The position numbers were made by a program, and so were the translations under genes. This document shows, piece by piece, positions 25,789 through 33,384 of a stretch of 64,000 nucleotides of DNA (its first letter is position 1; the number at the start of each line of letters is the position of its first letter). This stretch comes from an uncultured Alistipes sp. (GTDB lineage Bacteria; Bacteroidota; Bacteroidia; Bacteroidales; Rikenellaceae). The DNA is taken from the NCBI RefSeq assembly GCF_902388705.1, contig NZ_CABMQJ010000005.1:1-64000 (forward strand). The letters are read 5' to 3'. The notes beneath the pieces were generated by a model. It saw only the letters and a program-made list of their open reading frames with translations, did no database searches and was not told the DNA's origin.

Positions 25789-25800
25789 TGCAAAATTGCA
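25789..25800. promoter_or_regulatory. Dyad over the umuD promoter, candidate damage-response operator
   Basis: TGCAA-TT-TTGCA is a perfect 12-bp dyad. Read on the minus strand it contains CAATTTTG, one mismatch from the -7 consensus, about 20 bp before the umuD ATG. A repressor bound here would cover the promoter. Assigning it to LexA is inference. No LexA gene is in the window. Confidence 0.4.
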
Positions 25801-26016
25801 AAAAAAATCGGGCATATCCGCGCTTCGGGTCAAGAAATATGCCTGGGTTGTCCGATGTCCCGCTACAGTCCCGTAAGTGCTCCTGTGGTTCGGTCGGACA
25901 TTGAATAGCCATTCATCGTCGTATCGCGTTTGAAGAACAACGACCGAATGCCGTGACTGTAAGATGCATACCCGTGTGTTTTGTTGTTATGGCGGAATTT
26001 TCCTGTCGGCGCGCGG

Positions 26017-26046
26017 TTTCAGCCCGGGATATATTTTTTACCTTTG
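26017..26046 (+). promoter_or_regulatory. Promoter of the EamA permease gene
   Basis: TTTC (26017-26020), an 18-bp spacer and TACCTTTG (26039-26046). Predicted start is near 26053, about 13 nt before the ATG. This supports the chosen start. Confidence 0.6.
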
Positions 26047-26065
26047 TATCCGGAAATCCGGTTTC

Positions 26066-26971
26066 ATGGAACGTGTAAAAGGTATTCTCTATGCGGCGCT
26101 GTCGTCGTCGACTTTCGGACTGGCGCCGCTTTTCACCCTGCTGCTGCTCGCTGCGGGGTATTCTTCGTTCGAAGTGCTTTCCTATCGCTGGGGCGTAGCT
26201 TCGCTGTTCCTGGGCGGCCTCGGGGTGTTGTCGGGCCGCAGTTTCCGCCTGATCCGCGGGGAGTTCGCCACGGTATTTTTTTTGAGCCTGTTCCGTGCCG
26301 CCACGTCGTTGAGCCTCGTTATCGCTTACCAGCATATCGCCAGCGGCGTTGCGTCGACCATTCATTTCATGTATCCGCTGGCCGTCGCCCTTGCGATGAT
26401 GTGTCTATTCCGGGAAAAAGGCTCCATGTGGGTCTTTGCGGCCATCGGCATGTCGATCGTCGGTGCCGTGCTGCTCTCGCTGGGCAATATCGACTTCACG
26501 CAGGGCAATACCGCATTGGGCATTGTTTCGGCTTCGGTTTCGGTCGTTTCCTACGGCGGCTATATCGTCGGTGTGCGAAAGAGCCGTGCCGTGGAGATTG
26601 ATTCCACGGTGCTGACCTGCTATGTGATGGGATTCGGGGCCCTCTATTTCATTGTCGGCGGGCTCTTCACGGGAGGCATCCGCCTCGAAACCGACGGCAC
26701 GACATGGCTCTGTATCCTCGGCCTTGCGCTTCCCGCCACGGCCGTATCCAATATGACGCTGGTGCAGGCCATCAAGCGCATCGGCCCCACGCTGACCTCG
26801 ATTTTCGGGGCAATGGAACCGCTAACGGCTGTCGTTATCGGCGTGGCGGTGTTCGGCGAGCCTTTTACAATGCAGGGAGCTGCCGGCATCCTGCTTATCG
26901 TCGCCGCCGTCAGCATCGTTATCCTGCACAGCGGCCGCCGGAAGCCTGAAACAATGCGGCGGACAAAATAG
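26066..26971 (+). CDS. EamA/DMT-superfamily permease
   Basis: This 301-residue polytopic inner-membrane protein has ten predicted hydrophobic segments arranged as two EamA repeats (about 5-140 and 150-290). The second repeat carries the usual motif IFGAMEPLTAVVIGVAVFGE near the end. Such drug/metabolite transporters export amino acids, metabolites or drugs, and the substrate cannot be inferred. The frame is open 34 codons further upstream. ATG 26066 is preferred because of the promoter at 26017-26046. The DUF1848 gene follows after 27 nt without a terminator, so the two may be co-transcribed. Confidence 0.88.
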   Translation: MERVKGILYAALSSSTFGLAPLFTLLLLAAGYSSFEVLSYRWGVASLFLGGLGVLSGRSFRLIRGEFATVFFLSLFRAATSLSLVIAYQHIASGVASTIHFMYPLAVALAMMCLFREKGSMWVFAAIGMSIVGAVLLSLGNIDFTQGNTALGIVSASVSVVSYGGYIVGVRKSRAVEIDSTVLTCYVMGFGALYFIVGGLFTGGIRLETDGTTWLCILGLALPATAVSNMTLVQAIKRIGPTLTSIFGAMEPLTAVVIGVAVFGEPFTMQGAAGILLIVAAVSIVILHSGRRKPETMRRTK

Positions 26972-26998
26972 GAGCGGGGGTAAATCCGTTTATATCGT

Positions 26999-27934
26999 AT
27001 GATTATCAGTGCCAGCCGCCGGACGGACATTCCGGCATTTTATGCGCCGTGGTTCTTCAACCGCCTGCGGGAAGGATATGTCCTCGTGCCCAATCCGTTC
27101 AACCCGTCGGCAATCAGCCGCGTCAGCCTCAATCCGGATGTCGTGGACTGTATCGTATTCTGGACGAAAAACCCTGCGCCGATGCTTCCGCGCCTCGGGG
27201 AGCTCGCCTCGTATAAATACTATTTCCAGTTTACGCTGAACCCTTATGGAACCGACATCGAGAGGCACCTGCCGCCGCTTGCCCGGCGAATCGAAATTTT
27301 CAAACGCCTGTCGGATAAAATCGGGCGCGAAAGGGTGGTATGGCGCTACGATCCGATTCTGACGAACGAAAAATACGACGTGAATTTCCATTGCGAGGCT
27401 TTCGACCGAATCGCACATGCCCTGCGGGGGCATACCGAAACCTGCATGCTGGGATTCATCAACCATTACCGCCATATCCGCAGCGCGCTCGGGGCCCTCG
27501 GCATCGGGGCTTTGCGCCGGGACGAAATCGAACGGATGGCCGTATCGTTCCGGCAGTCGGCCCTGAATGCTTCGATTGCCCTGAATACCTGTACCGTTAA
27601 GATCGACCTGCAGCATCTGGATATTCCGGCGGGTATGTGCATCGACGGCAGGCTAATCGAGCGTATTGCAGGCTATACCGTTTCTGCGAAAAAGGATAAA
27701 AACCAGCGGCAAATCTGCAACTGCCTCGAAAGCATCGACATCGGCACCTATGAGAGTTGTCTGAACGGTTGTGTCTATTGTTACGCGATTAAGGGGAACT
27801 ATAATACGGCCCAATACAACCGCTGGAAACATGAACCCGAATCCCCGCTGATGCTCGGGCATGTCGAAGAGGGCGACGTGATTCGGGATCGGGCGATGAG
27901 GAGCCTCCGCAGCGGCCAACGCACGTTGTTTTAG
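26999..27934 (+). CDS. DUF1848-family protein with C-terminal Fe-S-type cysteine cluster
   Basis: This 311-residue protein begins IISASRRTDIPAFYAPWFFNRLREG, the hallmark of DUF1848, followed by VFWTKNP, FQFTLNPYG and VVWRYDPILT. Near the C-terminus (about residues 240-265) it has CNCLESIDIG and then CLNGCVYCYA, a C-x3-C-x2-C pattern like the N-terminal cluster of radical SAM enzymes. The Pfam note on this family, as I recall it, makes the same comparison. Function is unknown. A TIM-barrel S-adenosylmethionine enzyme with a displaced cluster is plausible. Confidence 0.85.
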   Translation: MIISASRRTDIPAFYAPWFFNRLREGYVLVPNPFNPSAISRVSLNPDVVDCIVFWTKNPAPMLPRLGELASYKYYFQFTLNPYGTDIERHLPPLARRIEIFKRLSDKIGRERVVWRYDPILTNEKYDVNFHCEAFDRIAHALRGHTETCMLGFINHYRHIRSALGALGIGALRRDEIERMAVSFRQSALNASIALNTCTVKIDLQHLDIPAGMCIDGRLIERIAGYTVSAKKDKNQRQICNCLESIDIGTYESCLNGCVYCYAIKGNYNTAQYNRWKHEPESPLMLGHVEEGDVIRDRAMRSLRSGQRTLF

Positions 27935-27956
27935 CCGGGATGCTGTATGAAGTTGA

Positions 27957-27992
27957 AATGCCGGGACTGCTTTGCACAGCCCGGCATTTTTC
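27957..27992 (+). terminator. Terminator after the DUF1848 gene
   Basis: An imperfect stem, AATGCCGGGaCT / AGcCCGGCATT, with a 10-nt loop and TTTTT tract lies 22 nt after the stop. Confidence 0.75.
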
Positions 27993-28046
27993 CGGTGCGC
28001 CTCCCGCTTTGCCGCGGGGAAGCCCTGTTGTCCGAACTCCTTCGGA

Positions 28047-29207
28047 TTATTCTTCCAGACCGCGCCGCAGCCTTTCGAGCCCTTCGGCGAGCAATTGCCG
28101 CGGGCAGGCAATATTCAGGCGGATGAAATTCCGGCCTGCCCCGCCGTACATCGCGCCGGGATTGATACGCAGCTTTTCCCGTTCGAGCAGCCGGGTTTCG
28201 AGCTCACCGGACGTCAGCCCCGATGCCGAACAGTCGACCCAGACCAGGTAGGTTCCCTCCAGCGGCAGTACGGGATACTGCGGCAGGTGCTTCCCGAAAT
28301 ATTCCCGCAGGAAACGGTAATTTCCGGCGAGGTATTCGTTGAGCGCATCGAGCCACTCCGCGCCCTCGTTGTAGGCTGCAATCAGGGCGGCGATGGCCAG
28401 CGGACCTATTTCGCCCGTTTCGTTGATGTCGAGCGAACGGTCGATTTTTTCCCGCACCGCCTTGTCTGCGGCGAAGATATTGGCGACCTGCAGTCCGGCG
28501 AGGTTGAACGCCTTGCTCGGGGAGGCGCAGGTGACAGACCGGTGCAGGAACTCTTCCGACAGCGATGCGAACGGCGTATAGCGGTAGCCCGGCATTACCA
28601 GCTCGCAGTGTATCTCGTCGGCTACGATGAAAACGTCGTTGCGCAGGCATATCTCCCCGATGCGCCGCAGTTCCTCCGGCGACCATACGCGCCCGGCCGG
28701 GTTGTGCGGGTTGCACAACAGCATCAGCTTCACCCGCGGATCGGCGGCTTTACGCTCCAGGTCGTCGAAATCGGCCGTATAGGTGCCGTTGCGGTAGAGC
28801 AGTTCGCTTTCGGCCGTTTCACAACCGCTGTTGCGAATCGAGATAAAGAAATGGTTGTATACCGGAGTCTGCACCAGCACCTTGTCGCCCGGACGGGTCA
28901 GGGCTTTGATGATGGCCGACAGGGCCGGAATGACGCCCGTGGTGTGGAGTATCCACTCCGGTCGGAGCTGCCAGTCGTGCCGCCGTGCAAACCAGCCGAC
29001 AATGGCGTCGTAGTATGCCTGCGGAGCCTTTGCATAGCCGAAAACGCCGTGCTCCACCCGTCGCCGCAATGCCTCGGCGACAGCCGGTGCCGTGCGGAAA
29101 TCCATATCTGCCACCCACATGGGCAGTATCCCGGGGTCTTCGTCCAGATCCCACTTGATTGAATTTGTCCCGCGGCGCGGGATTATTTCATCGAAATCGT
29201 ACTTCAT
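28047..29207 (-). CDS. MalY/PatB-type PLP aminotransferase or cystathionine beta-lyase
   Basis: This 386-residue fold-I PLP enzyme starts MKYDFDEIIPRRGTNSIKWD and continues with PMWVADMDF, typical of the MalY/PatB group (C-S beta-lyases, some with regulatory roles). LLCNPHNPAGRVW, ADEIHCELV and the Schiff-base lysine in ASPSKAFNLAGLQ are all present. The PGAMYGGAGRNFIRLN segment closes the substrate pocket. Likely reaction: cystathionine to homocysteine, pyruvate and ammonia, or cysteine desulfhydration. The start at 29207 avoids an upstream open stretch that runs through tRNA-Asp. It is a single-gene unit. Confidence 0.9.
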   Translation of the reverse strand: MKYDFDEIIPRRGTNSIKWDLDEDPGILPMWVADMDFRTAPAVAEALRRRVEHGVFGYAKAPQAYYDAIVGWFARRHDWQLRPEWILHTTGVIPALSAIIKALTRPGDKVLVQTPVYNHFFISIRNSGCETAESELLYRNGTYTADFDDLERKAADPRVKLMLLCNPHNPAGRVWSPEELRRIGEICLRNDVFIVADEIHCELVMPGYRYTPFASLSEEFLHRSVTCASPSKAFNLAGLQVANIFAADKAVREKIDRSLDINETGEIGPLAIAALIAAYNEGAEWLDALNEYLAGNYRFLREYFGKHLPQYPVLPLEGTYLVWVDCSASGLTSGELETRLLEREKLRINPGAMYGGAGRNFIRLNIACPRQLLAEGLERLRRGLEE

Positions 29208-29305
29208 ATTGTTTACAATACGCAGGACATGTCCCGGAAGTTTCACGGATGAGTCGGAAAGTTTTCTGTGGCAACTGGAAATGTGCGGCAGGATGTATGA
29301 AAAGA

Positions 29306-29335
29306 AAAAACCTGCAATTCGAATTGCAGGTTTTT
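29306..29335. terminator. Palindromic bidirectional terminator after tRNA-Asp
   Basis: A perfect 30-bp palindrome has outer AAAAA/TTTTT and core CCTGCAATTCGAATTGCAGG. It lies 24 nt downstream of the tRNA-Asp 3' end and upstream of the MalY-like gene, whose own promoter must therefore lie within 29208-29305. Confidence 0.85.
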
Positions 29336-29359
29336 CGTCATTCGACTTCTGTCGTTTTG

Positions 29360-29433
29360 CGGTGCGTAGGGGACTCGAACCCCTGACCCCGTGCGTGACA
29401 GGCACGTATTCTAACCAGCTGAACTAACGCACC
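29360..29433 (-). tRNA. tRNA-Asp (anticodon GUC)
   Basis: A 74-nt cloverleaf on the minus strand. The acceptor stem is GGTGCGT / ACGCACC and the D arm is GTTCAGCTGGTTAGAAT. The anticodon stem-loop GTGCCTGTCACGCAC has anticodon GTC, and the T arm is CAGGGGTTCGAGTCCCCT. The discriminator is G, as expected for Asp. CCA is not encoded. Confidence 0.97.
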
Positions 29434-29452
29434 TTATTGCTGATTGCGAATG

Positions 29453-29483
29453 CAAAGGTAGTACAAATTTTTTTATCTCCAAA
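29453..29483 (-). promoter_or_regulatory. Promoter of tRNA-Asp
   Basis: On the minus strand TTTG (29483-29480), a 19-bp spacer and TACCTTTG (29460-29453) are a full consensus match in the 58-bp gap after rsmD. Confidence 0.75.
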
Positions 29484-29491
29484 TATTTTTT

Positions 29492-30025
29492 TCACTTTTT
29501 GAAGAAAGAAAATTGCACGCTTCCGTAACTCCTTAATTGCCAGAACTCCGGTCTGTAGGAAAAATCCATTTTTTTCGAGTGCTCGAAAATGAAAATACCC
29601 TCCGGACGCAGCAGGTCGCCTTCGAGAACCAGATTTACGACCTGTCCGCTCTCCTCCAGATCGTAGGGAGCGTCTGAAAAAATGATGTCGAACTGTTTGG
29701 CACAGCTTTTCAGGTAGAGGAACACGTTCGCCTTTACGGCATAGAGGTTCGTAATGCCGAGCTGTGCCGCCGTTTGCCGGATGAAGTTGTAATGCACGGC
29801 GTTGATTTCCACGGCCGTGACGCTCCGGGCTCCCCGCGAGGCGAATTCGTAGCTTATCGAGCCGGTGCCTGCAAAGAGGTCCAGTACGTCGCATTCGTCG
29901 AAATCCACCAGGTTGCCGAGCACGTTGAAGAGGTTCTCCTTGGCGAAATCGGTCGTCGGACGTGCCCGCAGGTTACGTGGCGGGTTGATGGCCCGGCCCT
30001 TGTATTTGCCGCTGATTATTCGCAT
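29492..30025 (-). CDS. rsmD: 16S rRNA (guanine-966-N2)-methyltransferase
   Basis: This 177-residue class-I methyltransferase starts RIISGKYKGRAI and continues with RPTTDFAKENLFNVL, the RsmD signature. The SAM-binding LDLFAGTGSISYE is at about 48-60 and VTAVEIN follows. The catalytic motif IV reads DAPYDL, with Ala at the second position where the E. coli enzyme has DPPF. Length is near the normal 180-200. It methylates G966 of 16S rRNA in the 30S subunit. The start overlaps the end of the DUF3822 gene by 10 nt, so they form one operon. Confidence 0.93.
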   Translation of the reverse strand: MRIISGKYKGRAINPPRNLRARPTTDFAKENLFNVLGNLVDFDECDVLDLFAGTGSISYEFASRGARSVTAVEINAVHYNFIRQTAAQLGITNLYAVKANVFLYLKSCAKQFDIIFSDAPYDLEESGQVVNLVLEGDLLRPEGIFIFEHSKKMDFSYRPEFWQLRSYGSVQFSFFKK

Positions 30026-30627
30026 GCGATTTGTTTGAAATAGACGTTCAGCAGTTTACGAAGGCGCTTGTAGTTGTCGCGGGCTATCTGCAACTCGTAT
30101 CCGCCGAGCTTGAATTCGCTGCCGAGCCGCTCGAAACAGTAGAGTATGTCTGCCTCTTCCTGTGCGGGGAAGACCCCGGCAAAGCGCAGTTTTCCCTCCC
30201 ATACCTTTATATATAGCAAGCCCGCCGTGTGCCGCATCCATACCGTGGGTGCGGCGGCTGACAGCCTGTGCAGCAGTGGGGTGGTGTAGCGTGCCCGCGC
30301 CCCCAGTTTTTCGTCGACCATGCGTTTTGTTTCGTTGTTTACGGCCATCACCGCTATGATCTCCTGCTGCGGGTCGCTCCATACGGCGCACTCCCCGTCG
30401 GCCGGGGTCATGCCGTTTGCGGCGAGCAGCTCGGCAGCTATGCCGGTGTCGAACACTTCGGCCGGGACGAGCATCGTCCGCGGCGTCAGCACCTCCACCT
30501 CCACCGGGGCGTCGCCCGGAAATTCCCCGTCGAGCGCCGGCGCTGAAAAAGAGTGTCCATCCAACGCAAGCTGAATGGACACTTTCTGTATGGTTTGCGG
30601 AGTGTTACTCCCAGTTGCCTGCTTCAT
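30016..30627 (-). CDS. DUF3822-family protein
   Basis: This 203-residue soluble protein is of the Bacteroidota-specific DUF3822 type, an ASKHA-like fold of unknown role usually encoded next to rsmD, as here. Parts typical of the family are KVSIQLALDGHSFS at the N-terminus, DTGIAAELLAANGM in the middle, and LYCFERLGSEFKLGGYELQIA toward the end. It overlaps the upstream gene by 23 nt and rsmD by 10 nt, so the three are translationally linked. Confidence 0.8.
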   Translation of the reverse strand: MKQATGSNTPQTIQKVSIQLALDGHSFSAPALDGEFPGDAPVEVEVLTPRTMLVPAEVFDTGIAAELLAANGMTPADGECAVWSDPQQEIIAVMAVNNETKRMVDEKLGARARYTTPLLHRLSAAAPTVWMRHTAGLLYIKVWEGKLRFAGVFPAQEEADILYCFERLGSEFKLGGYELQIARDNYKRLRKLLNVYFKQIACE

Positions 30628-31237
30628 TGTTCGCTGCTTCCATCGAGCCGAACTTGACGCCCGGATAACGGTTGAAGTTGTTGATGTCGTCGTCGATCTG
30701 GTTGATGATTTCCTGACGGTATGCCACCGTGTCGAGGAACAGTTTATACGGTGCGCGGCACTCCACGATAGGCACCGTTACGCTCGAAGCCACAGCCGTG
30801 CCGGCCTCCATGATGAACTGTGCCTGCTTGTCGGTGGTGGGGATGTAGCGCAGATCCTCGACATCCTGACGCGAAAGGCGCTTGGGCGAGAAAATGGTGT
30901 CGATTACGGCGATCTTGAATTTCTCGATGTTCTTTTTGCCCATCTTCTTGAGCTGTGCCATGGCAACCGAGTCGTCTTCGTCGACGATCTTGCGCTCCAA
31001 TTCGAGCGTGTCGGTCAGGATGAACGCAGCCAGCGTATCGAAGCTGCCTGTAAAGCGCTGGTATTTCGACTTGAATGCGCGCTGTGCAGTGCGGATGTCC
31101 TTGATGCGGTCGATTACCTTGGCTTTTTTGGCTTTCAACTCATTTTCGAACTTGATCGGGGTCGAAATCTGGTCGTAGATAACGTAGACCAGCGCCACGA
31201 TAACTACCGCAAGAATGATTTGAGCAATTTTTTTCAT
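30605..31237 (-). CDS. Hypothetical membrane-anchored protein
   Basis: I do not recognise a family. The 210 residues begin with one transmembrane segment (IAQIILAVVIVALVYVIY, residues 4-21). A Lys/Arg-rich, probably helical stretch follows (about 30-70: KAKKAKVIDRIKDIRTAQRA). The rest is a polar domain that should face the periplasm. The N-terminal helix followed by a long amphipathic helix recalls pseudopilin architecture, but no prepilin peptidase motif is visible. It is first in the operon with DUF3822 and rsmD and overlaps DUF3822 by 23 nt. Confidence 0.7.
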   Translation of the reverse strand: MKKIAQIILAVVIVALVYVIYDQISTPIKFENELKAKKAKVIDRIKDIRTAQRAFKSKYQRFTGSFDTLAAFILTDTLELERKIVDEDDSVAMAQLKKMGKKNIEKFKIAVIDTIFSPKRLSRQDVEDLRYIPTTDKQAQFIMEAGTAVASSVTVPIVECRAPYKLFLDTVAYRQEIINQIDDDINNFNRYPGVKFGSMEAANNEAGNWE

Positions 31238-31264
31238 TTTTTAAGCTATTCTAATATTTGTTGT

Positions 31265-31282
31265 TAATTTTGTACAAATTTA
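31265..31282. promoter_or_regulatory. Divergent promoter pair in a near-palindrome
   Basis: TAATTTTG on the plus strand (31265-31272) and TAAATTTG on the minus strand (31282-31275) face away from each other, 2 bp apart. Together they form an 18-bp near-palindrome centred on GTAC. They would serve the helicase gene rightward and the membrane-protein/DUF3822/rsmD operon leftward. Confidence 0.5.
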
Positions 31283-31290
31283 AAAACCGC

Positions 31291-32706
31291 ATGTTCAGCA
31301 CACGTATTGCGACCCAAATTTACGCTAAAATTTGTTTTGAAACAACTTCTGGGCAAAAAAAAATCATAGAAAAGTTGTCCGAATATATCGCAGACGACGA
31401 TTTTTCGCGGATTTTCGTGCTGAACGGGTATGCCGGCACAGGTAAGACGACGCTGATTGCCGCGCTGGTCGGTGCGCTTAAGGAGTTGAATATCAAACCT
31501 GTGCTCCTTGCACCGACGGGGCGGGCGGCCAAAGTGCTGGCTCAATATGCTCAAGAAAAGGCGCTTACAATCCACAAACGCATCTACCGGCAGCGTACGA
31601 ATGCCGATTACGAATCGAAATATTCGCTCAACTTCAATACGGAAAAGGGGGCGGTCTTTATCGTCGACGAGGCCTCGATGCTCTCCGACGGCTCGGGCGA
31701 CGGGGCGCTGTTCGGCAGCGGTTCGTTGCTCGAGGATCTCGTGCAATATGTGCGCAGCGGCCGGGAATGCCGGCTGATTCTCGTCGGCGACAGCGCTCAG
31801 CTGCCGCCCGTTGGGGCCGATTGCAGTCCGGCGCTCGACCCCGCTTCGCTCGCGCGGTTCGGCGATGTGGAGTATGCCGCGATGGACGAGGTCGTGCGCC
31901 AGGAAGCCGAGTCGGGTATTCTGTTCAATGCCACGCTGGTGCGCTGCATGCTCGAAAACGGCATCTACGAGATTCCGCATTTCGATATGGATTATCCCGA
32001 TATCGAGGCGGTCGAGGGCGGGGAATTTCTCGAAAAACTGCAGGACTGCTATGCCAGATACGGCCGGGGCGAAACCATTGTCATCACCCGCTCGAACAAG
32101 CGCGCGAATCGCTATAACGAGGGGATTCGCCGCAATGTGACCTATGCCGAGGAGGAGATCGAGAGCAACGATATGCTGATGGTGGTGAAAAATAACTATT
32201 ACTACACGGAGCATACCGAGAATTGTCCGATGCACTTCATTGCCAACGGTGACATCGCGCGGCTGAAACGGCTGCGCCGCTACGAAGATTTCTACGGGTT
32301 TCGTTTCGCTGACGTCGTACTCGAATTTCCCGATTACGAGGATGCGGAGATCGAATGCAAGATACTCCTGGATACGATTGCTTCGGAATCGCCGTCGCTT
32401 ACGCGCGAGGAGTCGACGCGCCTTTTTTATGAGGTGGAAAAGGATTACCTCGACCTTAAAAGTAAACTGAAACGCTTTAAGGAAATACGTGAAAATCCGC
32501 ATTTTAACGCGCTTCAGGTGAAGTTTTCCTACGCCGTTACGTGCCACAAGGCGCAGGGCGGGCAGTGGAAGGCGGTTTTCGTCGACCGCTGCCTGTTCGG
32601 CGACGAGCCGATGACGCGCGACATGCTGCGCTGGCTCTACACGGCGCTGACGCGTGCCACGGATAAATTGTATCTTGTAAATTTCGACAAAGAATTCTAT
32701 GAATAG
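31291..32706 (+). CDS. RecD-like superfamily 1 DNA helicase (AAA, UvrD C-terminal fold)
   Basis: This 471-residue ATP-dependent helicase of the RecD/Pif1-like group has Walker A GYAGTGKTT at about 45-53 and APTGRAAKVLAQYA as motif Ia. Walker B is VDEASML and motif III is LVGDSAQLPPVG. The C-terminal motif V/VI region is YAVTCHKAQGGQWKAVF and LYTALTRATDKL. RecBCD partners are not seen, and the protein lacks the RecD2 N-terminal HhH extension. Upstream in-frame codons exist, but the -7 element at 31265-31272 favours ATG 31291. It overlaps the UDG-family gene by 8 nt, hinting at a DNA-repair unit. Confidence 0.88.
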   Translation: MFSTRIATQIYAKICFETTSGQKKIIEKLSEYIADDDFSRIFVLNGYAGTGKTTLIAALVGALKELNIKPVLLAPTGRAAKVLAQYAQEKALTIHKRIYRQRTNADYESKYSLNFNTEKGAVFIVDEASMLSDGSGDGALFGSGSLLEDLVQYVRSGRECRLILVGDSAQLPPVGADCSPALDPASLARFGDVEYAAMDEVVRQEAESGILFNATLVRCMLENGIYEIPHFDMDYPDIEAVEGGEFLEKLQDCYARYGRGETIVITRSNKRANRYNEGIRRNVTYAEEEIESNDMLMVVKNNYYYTEHTENCPMHFIANGDIARLKRLRRYEDFYGFRFADVVLEFPDYEDAEIECKILLDTIASESPSLTREESTRLFYEVEKDYLDLKSKLKRFKEIRENPHFNALQVKFSYAVTCHKAQGGQWKAVFVDRCLFGDEPMTRDMLRWLYTALTRATDKLYLVNFDKEFYE

Positions 32707-33274
32707 CGAGCTGCATCCCCTCGAACCTTTCCTGCCTGCGAATGCCCGTGTGCTGATGCTGGGCAGTTTCCCTCCCAAGCGCATCCGGTGGTCGATGGAA
32801 TTTTTCTACCCGAACCTGCAGAACGACATGTGGCGTATTGTAGGCTATCTCGCCACGGGTGACAAGTCGCATTTCCTGATGCCCGGCGGCCGGAAATTCG
32901 ACAAGGAACGTATCGAGGCGTTCTGTTGTAGCCGCGGAATCGCACTCTATGATACGGCTGTCGAGGTTATAAGGCTGAAAGACAATGCTTCGGATAATTT
33001 TCTTCAAGTCGTGCGCGAAGTAGACCTCACGGCTTTGCTGGCGCGTATTCCCGCATGCCGGACGATTATAACCACCGGCCAGAAAGCGACCGATACGCTG
33101 CGTGCGATTACGGGCTGCGGTGAGCCTGCAGTGGGCGACAGCGTCGGGTTCGAGTATGCCGGGCGGAGCATGCGGCTGTGGCGCATGCCCTCTTCGTCGC
33201 GGGCTTATCCGCGTCCGGTCGAATGGAAAGCCGAATTTTATCGCAAAGTGTTTGAAATGAATGAAATTCTGTAA
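32699..33274 (+). CDS. Uracil-DNA glycosylase-superfamily protein
   Basis: This 191-residue protein has the UDG fold pattern. Motif 1 is VLMLGSFPPKRIRW, there is a central ITTGQKATDTL strand-loop, and the C-terminal motif is MPSSSRAYPRP, comparable to the Mug/UDG leucine-loop region. The water-activating residue of motif 1 is not the Asn or Asp of classical UDG or Mug, so glycosylase specificity is uncertain. The overlap with the helicase gene supports co-expression. Confidence 0.75.
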   Translation: MNSELHPLEPFLPANARVLMLGSFPPKRIRWSMEFFYPNLQNDMWRIVGYLATGDKSHFLMPGGRKFDKERIEAFCCSRGIALYDTAVEVIRLKDNASDNFLQVVREVDLTALLARIPACRTIITTGQKATDTLRAITGCGEPAVGDSVGFEYAGRSMRLWRMPSSSRAYPRPVEWKAEFYRKVFEMNEIL

Positions 33275-33326
33275 TATACGGTTTTGCGTCGTGGTAAAAA
33301 ATAAAAAAATAAATTCCTGTTCCGGC

Positions 33327-33357
33327 TTGGCGAAACGGTCAAATTCCGTTATCTTTG
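33327..33357 (+). promoter_or_regulatory. Promoter of mutS
   Basis: TTGG (33327-33330), a 19-bp spacer and TATCTTTG (33350-33357). This places the start site near 33364, after the first in-frame TTG, and argues for the later GTG as start codon. Confidence 0.65.
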
Positions 33358-33384
33358 TATGAGAATTACATACAATTTTTTATT

